DNA from: Occallatibacter savannae
Lineage (GTDB): Bacteria; Acidobacteriota; Terriglobia; Terriglobales; Acidobacteriaceae
Direction of reading: 5' to 3'
Length of the DNA: 64,000 bases
Assembly: GCF_003131205.1 (NCBI RefSeq)
Contig: NZ_QFFY01000001.1
Span: forward strand, 62,001 to 126,000
Shown here: positions 32,966 to 41,406 of the stretch, piece by piece
Position numbering within the stretch: the first letter of the stretch is position 1
Layout of the letters: every line of letters starts with the position of its first letter
Notes under the pieces: generated by a model
What the model saw: only the letters and a program-made list of their open reading frames with translations
What the model was told of the DNA's origin: nothing
Database searches by the model: none
Program-made: the position numbers and the translations under genes

Positions 32966-34016
32966 GGTGTTTGTCATCCTCGGTTTGCTGACACTGGGGT
33001 CGCTGGTCTGGTACCTGGTGACGGCGCGGTCATCGGGCGATTTGAAGTTGATCGGCACGGTCGACGCAAATGAAGTGCTGGTGAGCGCCAAGATTCCGGG
33101 TCGGATCCAGACGCTGAGCGTGGAAGAGGGCCAGGCAGTGAAGGCCGGCGAGTTGATCGCGACGGTGGAGAGCGAGGATCTGACCGCGGCAGAGAAAGCT
33201 GCTCTGGCCAACGTTCAGAGCAATCAGGCCAAGCTTGCAGAGTCGGTGGAGACGCAGCGGCAGAATGCGGGCGAGGTTTCAAGCGCGACGGTAAATGCGC
33301 AGGCACAGGTGAAGGCGACGCAGGCCGCGCTGGCGCAGGCGGAGGCGAACCTCGCGCATCAGCAGGCGGATACGACGCGAACCGTGGCATTGGCGAAGCA
33401 GGGAATTGCGAGCGCGCAGGCTCGCGATGAGGCGGAGACGGCGTTGAATGCTGCCGAGGCGGCGGTGCAGTCGGCCCGCGCCAATGTGGCGGCGGCGCAG
33501 GCAGCGGTGCAGCAGGCCAAGGCTCACGAGCTGCTGGCGCAGGTTTCGCTGAAGACGGTGGCATCGACGCGGGGAGTTGTGCAGAACGCGAAGGCTCTGG
33601 CCGATCAGGCTGGTGTTGAGCTGGGGTACGCGAAGGTGTATGCGCCGGTTACGGGTCCGGTGAATGTGCTGGCCGCGCGGCAGGGGGAAGTACTGCCTGC
33701 GGGAGGGACGATCGCGACGATTATGGATTTGTCGCAGACCTGGGTGTATGCACCGGTGCCGGAGACGCAGGCGGACGCAGTGAAGCTGGGCGACGAGTTG
33801 AAGGTGGTGATGCCGAGCGGCGCGAGCGTGCAAGGCAAGGTGATTGCGAAGGCGGGGCTGGCGGATTTTGCGACGCAACGTGACATCAATGGCGGAAGGA
33901 AGCGCGACATCAAGACGGTGCAGATCAAGCTGCTGATTCCGAATGCCGAGGAGAAGTTCGTGCCGGGCATGACGGCGGAGGTGTACATCCCGAAAGACAA
34001 GCTGGTGAAGCAATGA
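32949..34016 (+). CDS. HlyD-family membrane-fusion adaptor of an ABC exporter
   Basis: Periplasmic adaptor of 355 residues anchored by one N-terminal helix (about 7-26). A lipoyl half-motif (V-D-A-N-E-V-L-V-S-A-K-I-P-G-R-I) leads into a long Ala/Gln-rich coiled coil (about 80-215), then beta-barrel domains. It resembles the YbhG-type adaptor paired with ABC-2 systems. Translation is coupled to both neighbours by overlaps. Confidence 0.93.
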   Translation: MNARNRVFVILGLLTLGSLVWYLVTARSSGDLKLIGTVDANEVLVSAKIPGRIQTLSVEEGQAVKAGELIATVESEDLTAAEKAALANVQSNQAKLAESVETQRQNAGEVSSATVNAQAQVKATQAALAQAEANLAHQQADTTRTVALAKQGIASAQARDEAETALNAAEAAVQSARANVAAAQAAVQQAKAHELLAQVSLKTVASTRGVVQNAKALADQAGVELGYAKVYAPVTGPVNVLAARQGEVLPAGGTIATIMDLSQTWVYAPVPETQADAVKLGDELKVVMPSGASVQGKVIAKAGLADFATQRDINGGRKRDIKTVQIKLLIPNAEEKFVPGMTAEVYIPKDKLVKQ

Positions 34017-35056
34017 TGTCGGTCGCAAGGACAGTGACGCCAACGCACGATCCCCTGCCGCATCGGTCGGCTGCGATCCGCGTGGAAAGGATCGTGAAGA
34101 AGTACGGCGACTTTGAAGCGGTGAAGGGTGTCGACTTCGAAGTGGCCGAGGGAGAGATCTTCGGGCTGCTGGGGCCGAACGGGGCGGGGAAGAGCACGCT
34201 GATCCGCATGATGACGACGCTGATCCCGGTGACCAGCGGAAAGGCGCTCGTGGGCGGACATGATGTGGCCAAGGAGCCGAACGCGGTGCGGCGGATGATC
34301 GGGGTGATTCCGCAGGCGCTGACGAGCGATCAGGATCTGACGGTTGAGGAGAACCTGATTATCTACGCGAAGCTGTACAGCGTACCGCGCGCGGAGCGCG
34401 AGAAGAATATCGCTGAGGTTCTCGAGGCTGTCGATCTGACCAAGTGGCGGGGCGCGCAGACGAAGACGCTGTCGGGCGGTATGCGGCGCAGGCTTGAGAT
34501 TGCGCGCGGGCTGGTGCACAATCCGCGCATCTTTTTTCTGGATGAGCCGACGACGGGACTGGACCCTGTGAGCCGCATCGCGGTGTGGGAGATGCTGAAC
34601 AACCTGAAGAAGACACGCAACCTAACGATGCTGCTGACGACACATTATATGGAGGAGGCAGACAGGTTGTGCGATCGGATTGCGATTGTGGATCACGGAA
34701 CGCTTGTCGCCCTGGGCACTCCGGTGGAGCTGAAGCAGAGCGTGCCAGGATCCAACGTTGTCGAGGTGCAGTTCAGCCGCGAGGATGAGGACTGGAAGAC
34801 GCGCTTGAAGCAGCTGCCGGATGTGACCGAGGTGGAGTCGCAGTCCGCCGGCGTGTACCGTGTGCTGACTTCGAATGGATCGCAGACGACCGCGCAGCTG
34901 GTGGAGATGACGAACGCGATGGGCGAGCAGCTGCGGTCGCTCTCCGTGCAGAACACGACTCTGGATGACGTGTTCGTTCACTACACGGGCAGGCAGTTGC
35001 GCGACGAGACAGTGAAGGCCGTGTTCCAGATGCCGCCGCGGCCGGGAGCGAACTGA
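34013..35056 (+). CDS. ABC exporter ATP-binding protein (DrrA/YbhF type)
   Basis: Cytosolic ATPase of 347 residues with Walker A G-P-N-G-A-G-K-S (54-61), signature L-S-G-G-M (153-157) and Walker B F-F-L-D-E-P (174-179), followed by T-T-H-Y-M-E-E-A-D. Beyond the ATPase core it has a C-terminal extension of about 90 residues, as in drug-resistance transporters. The first ATG lies in the ATGATG that overlaps the adaptor stop; either ATG could initiate. It drives the permease encoded next. Confidence 0.95.
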   Translation: MMSVARTVTPTHDPLPHRSAAIRVERIVKKYGDFEAVKGVDFEVAEGEIFGLLGPNGAGKSTLIRMMTTLIPVTSGKALVGGHDVAKEPNAVRRMIGVIPQALTSDQDLTVEENLIIYAKLYSVPRAEREKNIAEVLEAVDLTKWRGAQTKTLSGGMRRRLEIARGLVHNPRIFFLDEPTTGLDPVSRIAVWEMLNNLKKTRNLTMLLTTHYMEEADRLCDRIAIVDHGTLVALGTPVELKQSVPGSNVVEVQFSREDEDWKTRLKQLPDVTEVESQSAGVYRVLTSNGSQTTAQLVEMTNAMGEQLRSLSVQNTTLDDVFVHYTGRQLRDETVKAVFQMPPRPGAN

Positions 35057-36168
35057 TGAATCGATTTCTGGCAATTGTGGAACGCGAGATGCGGAAGTTC
35101 TTCCGCTCTCCGGTGTTGATGATCATGTCGATGATGCTGCCGATCGTGCAACTGATCATCCTCGGGCATGCGTATGGCGGGCACATCCAGGGCGCGAAGG
35201 TTGCGGTGGTGGACCATGACGGCGGACCGCAGGCCGTGAAGGTGCGTGAAGCGTTCGATGCAGTGGCGGCGAACATTGCGACGTTCAAGACGATCAACTA
35301 CGAGAACGAAACGCAGGCGAAAGAGGACGTGAGGACCGGCAAGGTGGATGCTGCGATCATCATTCCTGCGCAGTATTCGCGGCGTGTGTACGCAAAGGAC
35401 GCGCCTCGGATCGGGCTGCTGGTGGACAACTCGGACCAGGTGATGAGCGGAAGCATCGAGAGCGAGATGCAGTCGCTGGTAAATGCGCTGAATCAGCCGG
35501 TGATCGAAGATCGCGTGGTGAAGAACATCGCGCTGCAGATCGTTGAGCTGTATCCGTATGTCGAGTACATGAAGTACCTGCTGTCGGGATCGGTGGCGCT
35601 GGCGATGTATATATCGGTGATGATCGGCGGCGGCATGCTGTACATCGACGATAAGGCGCGCGGGGTGCACGAAGGCTACCTGGTAACGCCGATCAGCAAG
35701 CTTGAGCTTGTGATGGGATTGAATGTCGCGGGCGCGATCAAGGCGGTGCTCTCAGGGATTTCGATCACGGTGATTGGATCGCTAATGGCGGGGCTGGGCG
35801 TGATCTTCAGGCCCGGAGCGGATCTGAACCTGTTCCTGCTGATTCTCGGGACGTCGCTGGCGTTCAACGGAATGATGTTTCTGATGATGGTGCGGGTGGA
35901 CGACCCGCTGGTGCCGCGCGCGATGTTCGGTGTGCTAAACACGCTGCTCTTCTTTCCGTCGGGAGCGATTTCTCCGGTGTCGGCGTTTCCGAAGTGGCTG
36001 CAGGCGATTGCACTGGTGGACCCGTTTTCGTACTCGGTGCACGGGCTGAAGGCAATCCTCCTGAAGGACGGCGGGTTTGTGGCGATTCGCGGGGATCTGA
36101 TCTTTCTGTTTGCGTTTGGAATTGGCACGTTGCTGCTGGCAACACCGTTGTTTAAGAGAACGCTGTAG
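35056..36168 (+). CDS. ABC-2 type exporter permease
   Basis: Inner-membrane subunit of 370 residues with one N-terminal helix (about 20-40), a large periplasmic region (about 45-170), then five to six helices: the ABC-2/YbhR layout. It overlaps the ATPase gene by one base (TGATG). Only one permease gene is present, so the transporter is probably a homodimer. The operon suggests efflux of a small toxic compound sensed by the TetR protein. Octad and heptad repeats follow the stop. Confidence 0.93.
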   Translation: MNRFLAIVEREMRKFFRSPVLMIMSMMLPIVQLIILGHAYGGHIQGAKVAVVDHDGGPQAVKVREAFDAVAANIATFKTINYENETQAKEDVRTGKVDAAIIIPAQYSRRVYAKDAPRIGLLVDNSDQVMSGSIESEMQSLVNALNQPVIEDRVVKNIALQIVELYPYVEYMKYLLSGSVALAMYISVMIGGGMLYIDDKARGVHEGYLVTPISKLELVMGLNVAGAIKAVLSGISITVIGSLMAGLGVIFRPGADLNLFLLILGTSLAFNGMMFLMMVRVDDPLVPRAMFGVLNTLLFFPSGAISPVSAFPKWLQAIALVDPFSYSVHGLKAILLKDGGFVAIRGDLIFLFAFGIGTLLLATPLFKRTL

Positions 36169-36174
36169 AAGCAA

Positions 36175-36198
36175 GGAACGAGGGGACGAGGGGACGAG
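36175..36198. repeat. Three octads (GGGACGAG)
   Basis: GGAACGAG followed by two GGGACGAG units, beginning six bases after the permease stop. This array has period eight instead of seven. Confidence 0.75.
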
Positions 36199-36203
36199 TG
36201 AGC

Positions 36204-36287
36204 CTTCAGCTTTCAGCTATCAGCTATCAGCTTGGAAGACACACGCGAGGCGATCTCTGGAAGCTGAAAGCCGAAAGCTGACAGCTG
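36204..36287. repeat. Facing heptad arrays forming a long imperfect hairpin
   Basis: Four TCAGC-type heptads (36204-36231) and four complementary GCTGA-type heptads (36260-36287) are arranged as inverted repeats around a 28-bp loop. They could fold in RNA and act as a terminator-like barrier after the exporter operon. Confidence 0.75.
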
Positions 36288-36489
36288 TGAAGATTTCCGG
36301 CGGGTTGAAGTTAGTCCGGAATGCGGCGAGGCGGTTCACTCCTTGTGGGAGGGTGAGCCGCCTTTCTGTTTTGGGTGCGAAACGCCTTTTGATGCGCCGC
36401 AATCCGAACTCGTTGACCTGCGCGCCTCTCGTGCGCACTCATATAGGATGCGATCAACAGCTTTCCATTCCTTGCCCGGAGTCTGTCAC

Positions 36490-37338
36490 GTGCGTCTGCC
36501 GCGAATTCCCCGCTGTTGTATCCCTGTTATCTGGTTCGCCCTAACTTTGTGCGTCGCAAATGCGCGCGCGCAGGAAACTGCCTCTGTTCCGTACGATCAC
36601 AACCCTGCCGCCGGGAAGTTCTACGACATCGACGGCTTCAAAATGTACACCGAAGTCTACGGCAGCGGACCACCTCTGCTCATGATCCATGGCAACAACG
36701 GCGACATGAGCGCCTTCTCGAAGAACGTTCCGTATTTTGCCACCCACTACAAGGTGATCCTGGCGGACAGCCGCTCACAGGGCAGGTCGCTCGACCCTGA
36801 CCATAACCTCACATTCGAGATGATGGCGGACGACTACGCCGCCCTGCTCGATGCGATGAACATTCCCTCCGCCTACGTGATCGGTTGGAGCGATGGCGGC
36901 ATCAACGCTCTTCTTCTCGCAATGCGCCATCCTGAAAAAGTGAAGCGTCTTGCTTCGACTGGCGCCAATCTGTGGCCTACTGCCGACGCCTTTCAGCCCG
37001 GTCTCTGGGAAGGAGAGAAGAAGGAATACGAAAACGGCCAGCACAAGATCTACATCACCGCGAAGGAGAAGAACGACCGGAAGCTTTTTCTTCTCGACTG
37101 GCAGGAGCCCCACATCACTCTCGCCCAACTCCACAGCATCCAGGCGCCATCGCTTATTATCTGCGGCGACCACGATCTCATTTCCGTTGCGCACACGCTG
37201 TTGATCTACGAGAACATTCCTCATGCGAACCTCTGGGTCGTTCCCAATTCCGGCCACGGCACCCTTCGCGAACACGCCGAAGACTTCAACCGCCTGGTCG
37301 ACAGGTTCTTCATTGAGCCCTACAAGGACTTCCGATAA
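36490..37338 (+). CDS. Secreted alpha/beta-hydrolase
   Basis: Exported hydrolase of 282 residues. GTG 36490 is preferred: GGAG lies eight bases upstream and the product begins directly with a good signal peptide ending A-R-A-Q. An in-frame ATG at 36448 lacks a spaced ribosome site. Fold motifs: L-L-M-I-H-G-N-N-G-D (oxyanion region), the nucleophile elbow G-W-S-D-G-G with the Ser, an acid segment I-C-G-D-H-D, and the catalytic His in N-S-G-H-G. Esterase or lactonase are possible. Third codon positions favour C (CTC, GCC) more than in neighbours, which hints at a different origin. Confidence 0.88.
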   Translation: MRLPRIPRCCIPVIWFALTLCVANARAQETASVPYDHNPAAGKFYDIDGFKMYTEVYGSGPPLLMIHGNNGDMSAFSKNVPYFATHYKVILADSRSQGRSLDPDHNLTFEMMADDYAALLDAMNIPSAYVIGWSDGGINALLLAMRHPEKVKRLASTGANLWPTADAFQPGLWEGEKKEYENGQHKIYITAKEKNDRKLFLLDWQEPHITLAQLHSIQAPSLIICGDHDLISVAHTLLIYENIPHANLWVVPNSGHGTLREHAEDFNRLVDRFFIEPYKDFR

Positions 37339-37386
37339 GCCGTGGAGCCAGACCAGCGCGCGGTGGCGCCTGGGACGGGCTTGCGG

Positions 37387-38829
37387 TCAGGAACTGCTCT
37401 GGAGAGGTTTGGAGATGGATTCGAGGCCTTTGCCGGCGGCTTCGATGCCGATGAAGTGTTCGCAGACGGCGCCGCAGATCATCAGGACGGCTCCGAGAGC
37501 ATAGCCGAGAGCGACGTTGAGCCTGGAGTTTGTCTCGATGAGGAAGCCGAAGAGCAGTGGCGCGCCGACTCCGCCGATGAGAGTGCCGATGGCGTAGAAA
37601 ATGGCGATGGCGAATGCGCGGATCTCGAGAGGGAAGATTTCGCTGACGGTGAGATAGGCCGCACTTGCGGCCGATGACGCAATGAAAAAGACGACAGAGA
37701 AGGCGATTCCCACGCCCATGGTGCCCATGGATCCGTGTGCAAAGGGAAAGACAATGGCGGCGAGGAGTGCTCCCGCAGCGCCGTAGCAGATGGTGATCAT
37801 GGGCTTGCGGCCGATCTTGTCGAAGAGTCGCCCGAGGGTGACGGGCCCGAGAAAGCTGGCGATCGCGAAGGGAAGCAAGTGAATGGGCAGCTGCTCGTCT
37901 TTCACGTGGAAGAAGCGCTTGACCACGAGTCCGTACGAGAAGAAGACCGCGTTGAAAAAGAACGATTGCGAAACCATTAGAACTATGGCGAGCACGGAGC
38001 GCATGCGATTCTCGCCGACCATGTTCGCGAAGATTTCCTTAAGCGGTGTGTGATCGCGCACTTTGATTTTGAGCTTGTCGCCTTCGGGTTTGGGCAGGTG
38101 ACCGGAGGTGTGTTGTTGGACGTCGCCTTCAATCTTTCCGACAATCTCGCCGGCTTTGTCCTCCTGGCCGCGAAGCATGAGCCAGCGGGGGCTTTCTGGT
38201 ACGAAGAGGCGGAGGATGAGGACAATGAGCCCGAGCGAGCCGCCGATGCCGAATGCGTAACGCCAGCCCGTTTTCTGAGGGAGGAGTCCATGGAGAAGGA
38301 GCATCGCTGCGATGGAGCCGGCGGTGGCTCCGAGCCAGAAGGTTCCGTTGACGACGAGATCGACGGTGCCGCGTAGTTTGCCGGGGATGAGTTCGTCGAC
38401 GGCGGAGTTGATGGCTGCGTACTCGCCGCCGATACCGACCCCGGTGAAGAAGCGGAAGAGCGAGAAGCTGAACAATCCCCAGGAAAAGCCGCTGGCGATG
38501 GTGGCGAGCGAGTAGGTGGCGAGGGTGACGAGAAAGAGCTTGCGGCGGCCGAGTCGATCGGTGAGGTAGCCGAAGAGGAGCGCGCCGAAGACGGCTCCCG
38601 CGAGGTATGTCGTAGCGGCGCCGGTGACCTCTGTGTCGGTGAGCTTGAGGCCGTTGCTGCTTTCGAGAATGCCGGAGAGGGAGCCAACGAGCGTGACTTC
38701 GAGGCCATCGAGGAGCCAGGAGGTTCCGAGCGCGGTGAGGATCCGCATGTGCCACCGCGACCACGGGAGCCGGTCGAGGCGGGCAGGGATGTCAGTTTCG
38801 ACTACATCTTGTTTTTGAGAATGCGGCAC
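37387..38829 (-). CDS. MFS transporter of the sugar/metabolite porter type
   Basis: Inner-membrane carrier of 480 residues with twelve predicted helices. Motifs: G-Y-L-T-D-R-L-G-R-R in the 2-3 loop, G-I-G-G-E-Y-A-A-I-N-S-A in helix 4, P-E-S-P-R-W-L after helix 6, and G-R-L-F-D-K-I-G-R-K in the 8-9 loop. G-G-E-Y is typical of acid/sugar porters rather than drug pumps. A GTG start follows GGGAG at seven bases. The substrate is unknown; there is no catabolic operon nearby. It converges with the hydrolase. Confidence 0.9.
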   Translation of the reverse strand: MPHSQKQDVVETDIPARLDRLPWSRWHMRILTALGTSWLLDGLEVTLVGSLSGILESSNGLKLTDTEVTGAATTYLAGAVFGALLFGYLTDRLGRRKLFLVTLATYSLATIASGFSWGLFSFSLFRFFTGVGIGGEYAAINSAVDELIPGKLRGTVDLVVNGTFWLGATAGSIAAMLLLHGLLPQKTGWRYAFGIGGSLGLIVLILRLFVPESPRWLMLRGQEDKAGEIVGKIEGDVQQHTSGHLPKPEGDKLKIKVRDHTPLKEIFANMVGENRMRSVLAIVLMVSQSFFFNAVFFSYGLVVKRFFHVKDEQLPIHLLPFAIASFLGPVTLGRLFDKIGRKPMITICYGAAGALLAAIVFPFAHGSMGTMGVGIAFSVVFFIASSAASAAYLTVSEIFPLEIRAFAIAIFYAIGTLIGGVGAPLLFGFLIETNSRLNVALGYALGAVLMICGAVCEHFIGIEAAGKGLESISKPLQSSS

Positions 38830-39048
38830 AGGGGACTCCCGAGAGGCGAATCGGAACGCACAGGCCTTGGCCGCATGCGAACTACCTTGGAGGCGAGGAG
38901 AGGCGGGCGGGGTTGGATGTGCGGAGCGCGGCTGGAAGGAGAGTTCCGAAAAGGGGAATCTACCCGGAAAGTACCGTTACCTTCCACTCTCGTGGGACGC
39001 GAAGTGAGGGTGCGGCTGGGTTAAGATCGCACGAAAGAGACGAACTCT

Positions 39049-39615
39049 ATGAGCGCTCACACTGCCACCGCCCCCTCCGCATCCGACGCCCTGCTGAAAC
39101 GAATTGCCGAAGTGACGAAGTCTGACCCTTCGACCGCATCGGAGAAGCCGGAGAAGAAGGTTCCTCTTACGTGGGAGGAGGAGGAGCTTGCCTGGTATGA
39201 GCCAAAGAGGTCGGTGGCAGTGGAAGAGAAGCGGAAGGCGGATGCACGGGCGGCGTTGCTGCTGAGGCAGCTTCCGTATCAGTGGAAGGCTCTGTGCGAT
39301 GTGATTACGATTCGCTGCGAGAGCGTCAACAAGAAAGCCGGGCGGGTGGTGTTGCGGCCGGCGGCCACGGAACAGAACAGCTTCGAGGTTCGGCGCGAAG
39401 ACGACCAGGGCTTCTTCCTGAAGTTCGATCCGGAGAAGAAGAAGGTGAACTTCAGCGGGAAGGCGCTGGGGTTCTCGCGGGAGTATGAGCTGATCGTAGT
39501 GACACGCGAAGACGTGGATACGACGGCCTGGTTCTCATCGACAACGCTGACGACGGAGCAGACGGATGACCTGTCGAAGGCAATGATCTCGATTCTGCTG
39601 CGCTTTCAGCAGTAG
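39049..39615 (+). CDS. Conserved-looking protein of unknown function
   Basis: Cytosolic protein of 188 residues without signal or membrane helix. A charged N-terminal part (about 1-85, Lys/Glu-rich, probably helical) precedes a beta-rich half (F-E-V-R-R-E-D-D, F-F-L-K-F-D-P-E-K-K-K-V-N-F). No family is recognised. An AAAGAGACGAACTCT segment precedes the ATG. Regular codon use supports a real gene. Confidence 0.78.
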   Translation: MSAHTATAPSASDALLKRIAEVTKSDPSTASEKPEKKVPLTWEEEELAWYEPKRSVAVEEKRKADARAALLLRQLPYQWKALCDVITIRCESVNKKAGRVVLRPAATEQNSFEVRREDDQGFFLKFDPEKKKVNFSGKALGFSREYELIVVTREDVDTTAWFSSTTLTTEQTDDLSKAMISILLRFQQ

Positions 39616-39723
39616 GTTGTTTTCACCTTCTCTGGGCTCAAATCCCGCAGGTCCTGCCAAGACGAAGTACTTCTCCTGGGCAGAGTTCGCGCGCCCAATC
39701 GCGCCGATCAGGCAGAGCCTCGC

Positions 39724-40380
39724 TCAGTGGCCGAACCGGTAAAGAGCTGCAAGCTTGAACTCAAGCACAGAGTATCGCAAGTGTGTTTGCGATACCGTGA
39801 GCGCACTGTTGCCGAGATTGCCGGCTGAGTAGGCGACGGTCGGGACGAGGCGAACGGACTTTGAGACGGGGATCTCATATCCGCCGCCGGCGATCCATGA
39901 CATTCCGCCGCCATTGTTGCCGGTGGGGCGATTGATCGTGTAAGAACTACGGCCAAAGCCGGCGCGTGCGAAGATCGAGTGAGTTCGCGAAGGAAGAAAA
40001 TCGCCGACAGCCATCACCTGGCCTACGCTTTCGCCAACGGTGGGGTTATTCAGGTCGAAGGCCTGCAGGAGCCAGCCGTTCACTTCGAGTCCGGCCCGCA
40101 CCCGGCTACCGATGCGGCGGCCCAGATCGAAGCCAAGTGCGAACGACGGGTCACGGCTGGAGGACCGCTGGTCTGACTGAAGCTTGAGCTGACCATCGCC
40201 GAGCGACATGGAAATGAACCAGTTTGGATCAGCGGAGCCGTGCCCCTCTGAGGGTGTCTGGGCAGCGGTCGGCCAAGCGGAGACAGATGCGAAAAGGACG
40301 AGGCAGATCAGCGCGGGTAGAGCTGAGGCCGAGCGGCGGAGAAGAGTGCGCTCTGCGTTACCGAGGGTTGGACCATCCAT
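39724..40380 (-). CDS. Outer-membrane beta-barrel protein
   Basis: Exported protein of 218 residues. ATG 40380 has GAAGGA upstream and gives a signal peptide ending near T-A-A-Q (about residue 40). The mature part alternates polar and aromatic/hydrophobic residues in about eight strands, contains G-F-G-R-S-S-Y-T and G-G-G-Y-E-I, and ends with A-A-L-Y-R-F-G-H, close to the usual C-terminal aromatic signature. It resembles OmpA/OmpW-like small barrels. The role may be structural or as a narrow pore. Confidence 0.82.
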   Translation of the reverse strand: MDGPTLGNAERTLLRRSASALPALICLVLFASVSAWPTAAQTPSEGHGSADPNWFISMSLGDGQLKLQSDQRSSSRDPSFALGFDLGRRIGSRVRAGLEVNGWLLQAFDLNNPTVGESVGQVMAVGDFLPSRTHSIFARAGFGRSSYTINRPTGNNGGGMSWIAGGGYEIPVSKSVRLVPTVAYSAGNLGNSALTVSQTHLRYSVLEFKLAALYRFGH

Positions 40381-40629
40381 AATTCGTATTCCTTCGGAAG
40401 AATCACCTGGGGAGAACACGCAGCACGTCGAGCCCGATGAGTACCTACCAGGGTCATTGATCAGACCATCGAAGCAGTGTGGGTCCGGTTGATCGGCCTT
40501 ACCGTGATGAGGAATACAGATCAGAGTGACTACACTTTCACGGATTTCGCCGCGCGTGGGGTGCCCCTTTTACCTCTTCGAGGCCAACGCCCTACAATGG
40601 GGTCTGAACCTAACGACGAGGACCCCTCA

Positions 40630-40812
40630 ATGCCGCTCTCAGGTGAAGCAATCCGGTTGATGAATTACATCGATGATGTCGCGGTGACTCTGCGCCGCAT
40701 TCTTGCCCTTGTGCCGACGCTGACCGCCGAAGAGCGCGCGCGAATTGCGGAGCATCTTGGCCAGTCCAAGCCGAACGCCGAAGATGTGATGAAGGCTCTT
40801 TCAGGCAAATAG
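40630..40812 (+). CDS. Small protein of unknown function, upstream of the dehydrogenase-like gene
   Basis: A 60-residue, mostly helical frame (S-G-E-A-I-R-L-M-N-Y-I-D-D; L-T-A-E-E-R-A-R-I-A-E-H-L). GAGGA lies seven bases before ATG 40630. It ends seven bases before the next gene, so the two are probably cotranscribed. No family is recognised. Confidence 0.65.
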   Translation: MPLSGEAIRLMNYIDDVAVTLRRILALVPTLTAEERARIAEHLGQSKPNAEDVMKALSGK

Positions 40813-40819
40813 ACCGACA

Positions 40820-41374
40820 ATGCAAGTTGCCATCATCGGAGCTGGACCTCTGGGGCGCAGGCTTGCTCTAGCGGCGGCGCGCGCCGGTTTTGAGGTGCTG
40901 CTGGAAGACGTGATGCCGTCCAATCTGCATCACGCGCAGGAGTATCTTCGGCAGGAACTGGGGCCGGCGGCTCTGCCCAGCGTGCAGTTTGTTTCGACCA
41001 TCGAAGAGGCGGTGCGCGAGGCAGACCTGGCCATCGATTGTGTGCCGGACGAGTTGGAGTCGAAGCTGGAGATCTTCTGCCTGCTGGACCGAATGGCTCC
41101 GCCAAAGACGGTGCTGGTGTCCCCGATGAAGAACACGTCGATCGCGGATCTGGCCTCGTGTACCTATCGCGCGGAGAAGTGCGTGGCGGTGTTGGCCGAT
41201 GCCAAGGAACTGGCGGATGCGTCGTTGAGCGGAGTCACTTTACGGACGCCGCCGCAGGCTGCGGAGGAGACGGTGAGGCTGGTGCGGGAGTTCTGGCAGG
41301 GGCTGGGGTTGGCGGTCATTTTTCAACAAGAGGTCCCAGTCCAATCATCGGCTATTCCCGGGGGAGAAGTTTAG
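40820..41374 (+). CDS. 3-hydroxyacyl-CoA dehydrogenase NAD-binding domain only
   Basis: A 184-residue cytosolic protein equal to the N-terminal Rossmann domain of 3-hydroxyacyl-CoA dehydrogenase: V-A-I-I-G-A-G-P-L-G-R-R (6-12 nucleotide loop), D-C-V-P-D-E-L-E-S-K and a later N-T-S-I-A-D-L-A. The C-terminal dimerisation and substrate domain of the family is missing; the family is usually about 280 residues. It may be a domain protein with an altered role rather than a fatty-acid beta-oxidation enzyme. Residues after 165 (S-S-A-I-P-G-G) look truncated. Confidence 0.85.
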   Translation: MQVAIIGAGPLGRRLALAAARAGFEVLLEDVMPSNLHHAQEYLRQELGPAALPSVQFVSTIEEAVREADLAIDCVPDELESKLEIFCLLDRMAPPKTVLVSPMKNTSIADLASCTYRAEKCVAVLADAKELADASLSGVTLRTPPQAAEETVRLVREFWQGLGLAVIFQQEVPVQSSAIPGGEV

Positions 41375-41406
41375 CCGCGCGATGCTCTCCGTATTTCCTG
41401 CGGGTC

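Larger units (their letters stand above)
36169..36489. other. Gene-free gap with octad and heptad repeats
   Basis: Contains GGGACGAG octads (36175-36198), a forward heptad array (36204-36231) and a complementary one (36260-36287). Beyond that an upstream extension of the hydrolase frame runs through, but without a credible start signal. Confidence 0.65.
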
